The notes under the pieces were generated by a model, which was not told the DNA's origin, ran no database searches, and saw nothing but the letters and a program-made list of their open reading frames with translations. A DNA stretch of 24,020 nucleotides from a virus. Where the stretch lies: positions 1 to 24,020 of the IMG/VR virus record IMGVR_UViG_3300042446_000708. One strand, given 5' to 3'. Made by a program: the position numbers and the translations under genes. Shown piece by piece: positions 20,180-24,020 of the stretch. Within the stretch, counting starts at the first letter, position 1, and the number at the start of each line of letters is the position of its first letter.

Positions 20180-20673
20180 ACAAATTCATCTGTAGAATCC
20201 CCCAAATCGTGGTCTTCACAAAACACACTAACATCACCAAACTTTGCAAGTCTTTTGCCGGCTGTATCGTTGTCACAGACGGCTACCACTTTTCTATTCA
20301 ACATGAACAGGAAGTTTTTCAAGTCTGTACCAGTGTTATTGCTGAGGACTGCGAGGGCACTGTAGCCCTTTTCAGTGAGCCTACATGCATCGAACACACC
20401 CTCAGTCAAGAAAACAACATTAGGTGACAAATGTAAACTTTCTACTCCCCAGACTGCAAGTGTGGGTTGCTTTCGGTATGTGAAATACTTGCCCAATTTT
20501 GGATTGTTGTTTGGCTTCTTTTCGCCCTCTGGTCTGTATTGTTGGTAGCCAACAACTTGACCACTTAAGTTGTAAAGGAAGAATGTAGCAACACGCTCAA
20601 CTTCGTCAACCATTGGACGATGCAACTCTAAGTCGAGGTGTCTATCTTTGAGGTGCTCTGTAACTGTTTTCAT
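20152..20673 (-). CDS. Stand-alone Toprim-domain protein (primase-like), leaderless
   Basis: 173 residues from the ATG at 20673. A Toprim fold is visible: VVFLTEGVFDACRLTEKG with the catalytic Glu at 91, and VVAVCDNDTAGKRLAKFGD with Asp 134 and 136. An N-terminal strand-rich region (ATFFLYNLSGQVVGYQQYRP, then GKYFTYRKQP) resembles the part before Toprim in phage T7-like primases. No zinc finger or helicase domain is present, so it is a short, single-domain version. The ATG lies 6 bases after TATACT, giving a leaderless message. Longer in-frame readings would cross the promoter. Confidence 0.85.
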   Translation of the reverse strand: MKTVTEHLKDRHLDLELHRPMVDEVERVATFFLYNLSGQVVGYQQYRPEGEKKPNNNPKLGKYFTYRKQPTLAVWGVESLHLSPNVVFLTEGVFDACRLTEKGYSALAVLSNNTGTDLKNFLFMLNRKVVAVCDNDTAGKRLAKFGDVSVFCEDHDLGDSTDEFVNTLVLQFG

Positions 20674-20679
20674 AGTCAC

Positions 20680-20708
20680 AGTATAACATTTTGGGCATTT
20701 ATTGTCAA
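20680..20708 (-). promoter_or_regulatory. Promoter of the Toprim gene (leaderless)
   Basis: TTGACA (complement of 20703-20708), 17-bp spacer beginning ATAAAT, TATACT (complement of 20680-20685), then GTGACT and the ATG at 20673. Confidence 0.87.
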
Positions 20709-20728
20709 GTCCTATCCATCCTATAAAT

Positions 20729-21631
20729 ATGATAATGAATGATATTATAACATGGTCAGGTGGTGATGGGTTTGCTAATAGAATATTAAACACCAATACC
20801 AAAGAGTTTCTAACAGAATTAACTGATAATGAGTTTGAACCTAATAGGAATATTGATGCAATATTTTATGACCATTTAAAAGATAGACAAACAAAGACAG
20901 TTGACTTATTTTATAGCGGTGGATTAGATAGTGAACTAGTATTAATGTCTTGTATAAGAAATAAAATACCAGTAGAAGCAATAACTTTGGTAGTTAAGGT
21001 TAAAGGTGCTATTCTTAATGTAGTTGATTTATATTACTCTGAGAAGTTTTGCCGAGAAAATAATATCAAACAACACTTATTCTATTTAAATGCAGAAGAC
21101 ATATTTCATAATGGTGCATATCTGGATTACCTAGTACCATATCAGATAACAGAACCTCATTTAGCTAGCCATTTTTGGTTATTAGAAAGATGTCAAAACT
21201 TTCCAGTAATTGGTGGTGATTGGCCTTGGGTCCATGCTCACAAACAAGATAAAGTAATATCACCTACTAGGATAGACTTTTGTGCGTATGAAAGATATAT
21301 GAGTGACCATAAAATAACTGGTATAGGCAATATGATAGGTCATAGTTTAGAATCGTCATGCTACTTTATACAAAAACACATTGATAATTATGAATCGGGT
21401 AACGACAAATTTCATACTGTGCCGTTTTTAAAATATAAAATGTATGAAACTGTTGAACCTAGAATCAAAAGTTACGGATGGGAAACTTGTCCAAATGAAT
21501 TGTTAAATCTCAAACAATATAGAATTATGTTACTTTCCAAAATAGGTCTTGTCAAAAATAAAATCAAATGGGGTTCAAAAATAAACGACATACTACAATC
21601 AAGTGTTCGTGAAAATTCCAGCTTTGTTTAA
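20729..21631 (+). CDS. PP-loop ATPase-like protein (N-type pyrophosphatase)
   Basis: 300 residues from the ATG at 20729 (a second ATG at 20735). LFYSGGLDSELVL (60-72) holds the SGGxDS PP-loop that binds ATP in adenylating enzymes such as QueC, asparagine synthetase and NAD synthetase. The following strand IPVEAITLVVKV fits the fold. The rest, with GGDWPWVHAH and a Tyr-rich end, is not assigned. It is the only plus-strand gene, is visibly AT-rich, has no clear ribosome binding site or promoter, and overlaps the next gene tail to tail by 33 bases. It may be an acquired gene. The exact substrate is unknown. Confidence 0.75.
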   Translation: MIMNDIITWSGGDGFANRILNTNTKEFLTELTDNEFEPNRNIDAIFYDHLKDRQTKTVDLFYSGGLDSELVLMSCIRNKIPVEAITLVVKVKGAILNVVDLYYSEKFCRENNIKQHLFYLNAEDIFHNGAYLDYLVPYQITEPHLASHFWLLERCQNFPVIGGDWPWVHAHKQDKVISPTRIDFCAYERYMSDHKITGIGNMIGHSLESSCYFIQKHIDNYESGNDKFHTVPFLKYKMYETVEPRIKSYGWETCPNELLNLKQYRIMLLSKIGLVKNKIKWGSKINDILQSSVRENSSFV

Positions 21632-22042
21632 TACTTCTGCTAAAATAGTTTTTTCTTTTTCCGCTACATCTATCTCCCAAGGCAACTTACTCCATTCTTG
21701 TACTGTGGGTGTTTTAGGAGCGTGATATACTTTCTTATTCCATACAAAAGAACCATCACGCCTTCCTGATAACTTACCAGTATAAGTTTGATTCAAATGA
21801 AGTAATTCATGTATCAATGGAACAATAACTTCTTTCATTGATAACCCTTCATGCAATCTTATTCTATTTTTATACCGATTGTCTAATAAGGTTTCACCGT
21901 ATATTGAATGTGATAATAACCGAAACTCTACTTCTATGGTATCTGGTATTTCTATAATAGTAGAAACTATACGGAAAACATTTTCTACTACTAACTCTCT
22001 GTTTCTATCGAATTTATCGCCGGAATATATAAACTTAATCAT
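21599..22042 (-). CDS. Zincin-like metallopeptidase
   Basis: 147 residues from the ATG at 22042. LIHELLHLNQTY (77-88) gives the HExxH zinc motif (H78, E79, H82), and PWEIDVAEKE (121-130) supplies a plausible third ligand at E123. This is the layout of small predicted metallopeptidases in phages. The N-terminal half (EIPDTIEVEFRLL) looks like beta strands. It is AT-rich like its convergent partner. No clear promoter or ribosome binding site is seen between the terminator at 22061 and the ATG, so expression may rely on readthrough. Confidence 0.78.
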   Translation of the reverse strand: MIKFIYSGDKFDRNRELVVENVFRIVSTIIEIPDTIEVEFRLLSHSIYGETLLDNRYKNRIRLHEGLSMKEVIVPLIHELLHLNQTYTGKLSGRRDGSFVWNKKVYHAPKTPTVQEWSKLPWEIDVAEKEKTILAEVLNKAGIFTNT

Positions 22043-22058
22043 AGTTATATTTAGCCAC

Positions 22059-22084
22059 AAAAAAAGGGACCTAAGTCCCTTTTT
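22059..22084 (-). terminator. Strong terminator of the 24020-22071 operon
   Basis: AAAAAGGGAC-TTAG-GTCCCTTTTT with a 7-base T-run on the minus strand. The stop TAG of the last gene lies in the loop. Its A-run on the other side would also allow termination of plus-strand transcripts. Confidence 0.93.
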
Positions 22085-22253
22085 GTAAACGCTCTATTTC
22101 GTCGGCAGCTTCTTCTAATAAGTTGGCAATTTTATCAGGGGCACCTTCTTGTACACTTTTTCTATCCTGAATCTGTCTGCGAATCTCAGCACGTTTCCTG
22201 AGACGGAATACTAGGCTTTGTTGTGCTACTGGTAAATGTGATTCGTCAATCAT
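22071..22253 (-). CDS. Small phage protein, charged helices
   Basis: 60 residues: VFRLRKRAEIRRQIQDRKSV followed by APDKIANLLEEAADEIERL, two charged helices that form a likely helical hairpin. From memory this ending is common in short phage proteins of unknown function. The ATG overlaps the FGVEE gene stop (ATGA), and GGAG from its last codons serves as ribosome binding site. It is the last gene before the terminator. Confidence 0.78.
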   Translation of the reverse strand: MIDESHLPVAQQSLVFRLRKRAEIRRQIQDRKSVQEGAPDKIANLLEEAADEIERLQKGT

Positions 22254-22540
22254 TCTTCAACTCCAAAAAAATGTTCTCTAACAGAGACATAACTATCAAC
22301 GCCACATTGAACATAGCCATCCCAATGTGTGTCCTTCATCATTTCCTTATCTTCCATTACAGGCTTATATTCTTCTTCAATTTTCTTTAGGCATTCTTTC
22401 ACAATCAACTCGGCGAACTTTTCGTAAACTTGTTGACTGAATCCTTTTATATCTTCTACTGCACAATTTTCAATATCAATTGGTTCATTGAAAGCCTCTT
22501 GTTGCGCCTGTATATGAAGTTCTCGAATTCGTTTGTTCAT
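22250..22540 (-). CDS. Small phage protein of the FGVEE family, paralogue
   Basis: 96 residues: MNKRIRELHIQAQQEAFNEP, then QVYEKFAELIVKECLKKIEE, and the end YVSVREHFFGVEE. This is the partner of the gene at 18091, sharing the start, the KFAELxVxEC core and the end, while the middle differs. The family is frequent in phages; function unknown. The start overlaps the 57-aa gene (ATGA), and GGAAGAGGG lies upstream. Confidence 0.8.
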   Translation of the reverse strand: MNKRIRELHIQAQQEAFNEPIDIENCAVEDIKGFSQQVYEKFAELIVKECLKKIEEEYKPVMEDKEMMKDTHWDGYVQCGVDSYVSVREHFFGVEE

Positions 22541-22710
22541 GGATGCGGCCCTCTTCCCATGTAATAATCTGCCAATCGTTCCTCATGCAGTTCCTGCATT
22601 TCTGGAATCATTTTTTCTAGCACTTTAAGAACCTTTTTCAGTCTACCCGGCTTGTCACCAAATGCAAAGATAATGGCTCTGCGAATATCTAATTCTTCAT
22701 GACTTTTCAT
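22537..22710 (-). CDS. Short hypothetical protein (57 aa)
   Basis: A 57-codon frame: MKSHEELDIRRAIIFAFGDK, then PGRLKKVLKVLEKMIPEMQE and a short Gly/Pro end. Two charged amphipathic helices are likely. It is coupled on both sides: GGAG lies 9 bases ahead of its ATG inside the previous gene (overlap 14 bases), and its stop overlaps the next ATG (ATGA). The tight fit makes it a probable real gene. Confidence 0.68.
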   Translation of the reverse strand: MKSHEELDIRRAIIFAFGDKPGRLKKVLKVLEKMIPEMQELHEERLADYYMGRGPHP

Positions 22711-22903
22711 TATTCAACTCCAAAATATGTTTCAATTCTTGAATGATACCTTTTAATACCATTCTTTCATAGAAATCTTTTTCGTATTTCTTTTGACCAC
22801 CGCCTGGCCAATTAACTTGTCCGTAATTGGACATTAGGTATTCTATATGGTCAAATCGTTTTTGGTGTAGGTTTAGTCGAGATTGAATTGCTTCTGTAAT
22901 CAT
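22697..22903 (-). CDS. Small hypothetical protein
   Basis: 68 residues: ITEAIQSRLNLHQKRFDHIE, a glycine turn (VNWPGGGQKK), then YERMVLKGIIQELKHILEL. Mostly helical and soluble. In another frame, the bases before its end read ETYFGVE and stop, the signature end of the FGVEE family, which suggests the segment was derived from a gene of that family. The ATG overlaps the upstream 35-aa gene (ATGA). Confidence 0.65.
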   Translation of the reverse strand: MITEAIQSRLNLHQKRFDHIEYLMSNYGQVNWPGGGQKKYEKDFYERMVLKGIIQELKHILELNNEKS

Positions 22904-23007
22904 TCTACCACCTTATATTTTGAGAAAGGATAAGTTTCAATCAGCCACTCTAACAGTTCTTCACTGTAGGGCAGTCTGATTGAATCGTATTTGTTTGTGA
23001 TATACAT
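22900..23007 (-). CDS. Short hypothetical protein (35 aa)
   Basis: A 35-codon frame, MYITNKYDSIRLPYSEELLE followed by WLIETYPFSKYKVVE. Aromatic-rich, likely a strand and one helix. It begins by overlapping the upstream stop (TAATG) and ends by overlapping the next ATG (ATGA); AGGTAG is upstream. Being tied in on both sides supports it as a real gene, though too short for a family call. Confidence 0.58.
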   Translation of the reverse strand: MYITNKYDSIRLPYSEELLEWLIETYPFSKYKVVE

Positions 23008-23210
23008 TATCTACCTACTGCAATCAATCGTACACGAAGGTTATTCAAACTTGACTGGATAGTCATAAGTTCTGCCAACGCTTTAGTGTAATGCCCATTA
23101 GGATGTTTATCATGTCCTAATTTACGATCCACACCCAGAGCCATTTTTACACTGGCGATGGCTGTATCAACTGCTTCAATTCGTGCTTCAAGTTTTTCTA
23201 AGTCTGTCAT
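23007..23210 (-). CDS. Small hypothetical protein, coiled-coil-like
   Basis: 67 residues: an N-terminal helix (EKLEARIEAVDTAIASVKMAL), a polar turn with HDKHPNGHY, and a C-terminal helix (TIQSSLNNLRVRLIAV). The two helices probably pair. No known motif. GAGAGGA lies upstream, and the ATG follows the previous stop by one base. Confidence 0.7.
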   Translation of the reverse strand: MTDLEKLEARIEAVDTAIASVKMALGVDRKLGHDKHPNGHYTKALAELMTIQSSLNNLRVRLIAVGR

Positions 23211-23211
23211 T

Positions 23212-23436
23212 TTAATCCTCTCGGAACATTTTAATCATTGGACCATCTAGCGAATATTCACTCTTAGGAATACACTGTTCCACATCCTGCAAGATACGCT
23301 TGAATTCGGCGATGTTGATTTCGAGATAATGAATTGATACTTCGGGTGGAATACGCCGTCCTTTAAGATCAACCAACATCTGTTCCTTGCCGGCGATTGT
23401 GTTACGCAGATTCGTTGCCACGGTTTGAATGTTCAT
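23212..23436 (-). CDS. Small hypothetical protein
   Basis: 74 residues, helical at the start (IQTVATNLRNTIAGKEQML) and in the middle (HYLEINIAEFKRILQDVEQ). It contains CIPKSEYSLDG near the end. No known motif and no membrane segment. GGGG lies upstream, and the ATG begins one base after the previous stop. Confidence 0.68.
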   Translation of the reverse strand: MNIQTVATNLRNTIAGKEQMLVDLKGRRIPPEVSIHYLEINIAEFKRILQDVEQCIPKSEYSLDGPMIKMFRED

Positions 23437-23437
23437 A

Positions 23438-23731
23438 TCAACCCCACTTTAAAATAAAGAACACAGCGTCTTTTTCGTTTTTAAATCTATACTCAAAAGG
23501 TCCAGTACTCCAGCGTGGATTGTTATATCCGTCGTTTCTGTGTCCAAAACACTTTGAGCACCACTCTGTCATTTCATCCTTTTCTGCCCACCAATCACCG
23601 CCTGAATAGTAGACAGTGTATTTTTGGGGAGCAAGTTCTTCACGCACCCGCATTTCGAGAGTCCGAGGTCGTTTAGTAAACCAGTTCATAGGAGTATGCG
23701 GATAGAAACTATTAACGTCTAAATCAATCAT
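23438..23731 (-). CDS. Hypothetical phage protein
   Basis: 97 residues, rich in aromatic and charged amino acids: VYYSGGDWWAEKDEMTEWCS, then KCFGHRNDGYNNPRW, and FEYRFKNEKDAVFFILKWG at the end. A CSKC pair (about 58-61) could be part of a metal site but no partner pair is seen. The end resembles the strand-helix end of small phage proteins that read 'F..E.DAVFF.L.W'. Function unknown. The ATG overlaps the HD gene stop (ATGA). Confidence 0.68.
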   Translation of the reverse strand: MIDLDVNSFYPHTPMNWFTKRPRTLEMRVREELAPQKYTVYYSGGDWWAEKDEMTEWCSKCFGHRNDGYNNPRWSTGPFEYRFKNEKDAVFFILKWG

Positions 23732-24020
23732 ACACCTACGAATCTGCTAGCTTCGGCGTGCAATCCTGCATCACCCTTAGTCATCACAGCCAACAACAAT
23801 CTCTTTTCTTCCAAGTAAGTCTTGGCGAAAGCAGGATCGTGAGCCATGATGCTACGGCTGTTGCTGATCAAATCTGCCAACTTGATGGTCTGTGCTTCGG
23901 CGGGCGCTCTTGCAGTATGCTCACGGTCTATTGCCTTGCGAACAGCACGATTGCCATCATGTGGTTGACTAACATCAGTTAACCATCCAACCAAGGTAGC
24001 GATATCGATGCCAAAAGCCA
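23728..24020 (-). CDS. HD-domain phosphohydrolase, C-terminal part (cut by window edge)
   Basis: At least 97 codons are visible and the frame stays open to the right edge, so the start is outside the window. The fragment reads AFGIDIATLVGWLTDVSQPH, then AIDREHTARAPAEAQTIKLA and DLISNSRSIMAHDP. This matches the later part of the HD fold of the SpoT/MESH1-like family, where 'TIKLADLxxN' is a conserved metal/substrate helix. The family hydrolyses (p)ppGpp or related nucleotides; the HD pair itself would lie beyond the edge. It is the first visible gene of the operon closed at 22059. Confidence 0.75.
   Translation of the reverse strand, partial: AFGIDIATLVGWLTDVSQPHDGNRAVRKAIDREHTARAPAEAQTIKLADLISNSRSIMAHDPAFAKTYLEEKRLLLAVMTKGDAGLHAEASRFVGV

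Noticed and set aside
20702-20728. Promoter for the plus-strand PP-loop gene in the divergent gap
   Set aside because: TATAAA at 20722-20727 has no acceptable -35 at 16-18 bp; the only strong signals in the gap point to the minus strand.
22711-22734. Frameshifted FGVEE-family gene at the end of the 68-aa gene
   Set aside because: Only the last seven codons match in the other frame, and no KFAELIVxEC core is found upstream, so a broken family member cannot be shown. The stretch is reported as a shared start signal instead.
1-24020. tRNA genes, CRISPR arrays, insertion sequences, integrase or attachment sites
   Set aside because: No GGTTCGAATCC-like T-arm, no regularly spaced repeats, no transposase or integrase frame and no terminal inverted repeats were seen by eye. 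A tRNA scan was not possible.

Overview
The window looks like an accessory/early region of a double-stranded DNA tailed phage infecting a Gram-negative bacterium. The reasons are about 54 mostly tiny genes, nearly all on the minus strand, with start/stop overlaps (ATGA, TAATG, TGATG). It also has phage hallmark genes (rIIA/rIIB-like pair, NAD+ salvage genes, MazG-like hydrolase, stand-alone Toprim, GIY-YIG nuclease). No structural, packaging, integrase, tRNA or CRISPR feature was seen. A lipobox protein and a Sec-signal protein point to a host with an outer membrane. The ferredoxin fragment at the left edge is of the proteobacterial FdxA type. The host genus cannot be named from the sequence.

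Layout on the minus strand, from high to low coordinates. 24020-22071: nine overlapping small genes starting with an HD-domain protein cut by the window edge, closed by a strong terminator. 22042-20729: an AT-rich pair, a zincin-like metallopeptidase (-) converging with the only plus-strand gene, a PP-loop ATPase. 20673-18440: a Toprim protein, a GIY-YIG protein, a lipoprotein and membrane proteins. 18382-15004: short operons of small phage genes, including tiny membrane peptides, a His-rich exported protein and a WYL_2-like protein. 14946-11500: rIIA/rIIB. 11418-7787: NAD+ module (unknown gene, NMN adenylyltransferase-Nudix fusion, macro domain, then nadV). 7694-5166: AAA+ ATPase, small conserved phage proteins, SWIM zinc finger. 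5169-3394: zinc-binding protein, tiny membrane peptide, probable glycosyltransferase. 3372-1: phosphoesterase, winged-helix protein, cupin, MazG-like, conserved phage proteins, ferredoxin.

The most striking feature is regulatory. Eighteen minus-strand sigma70-type promoters were found by eye, all read with a 17-bp spacer. Nine share an extended -35 block TTGACAATAAAT. Five place the ATG exactly 6-7 bases after the -10 hexamer, which predicts leaderless mRNAs (phosphoesterase, a 63-aa protein, a 54-aa protein, GIY-YIG, Toprim). In five other places the upstream gene's TGA stop lies inside the -35 hexamer. Three leaders share TCTTAGACAGT, two promoters share a palindromic operator candidate over the -10, and the two NAD+ transcripts each begin with a small hairpin whose loop is AUAGA.

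Functionally, the NAD+ genes (NadV makes NMN from nicotinamide, NadM makes NAD+, Nudix and macro domains handle ADP-ribose-type molecules) look like a salvage and possibly counter-defence module. All functional statements are from sequence reading; no database search was run.
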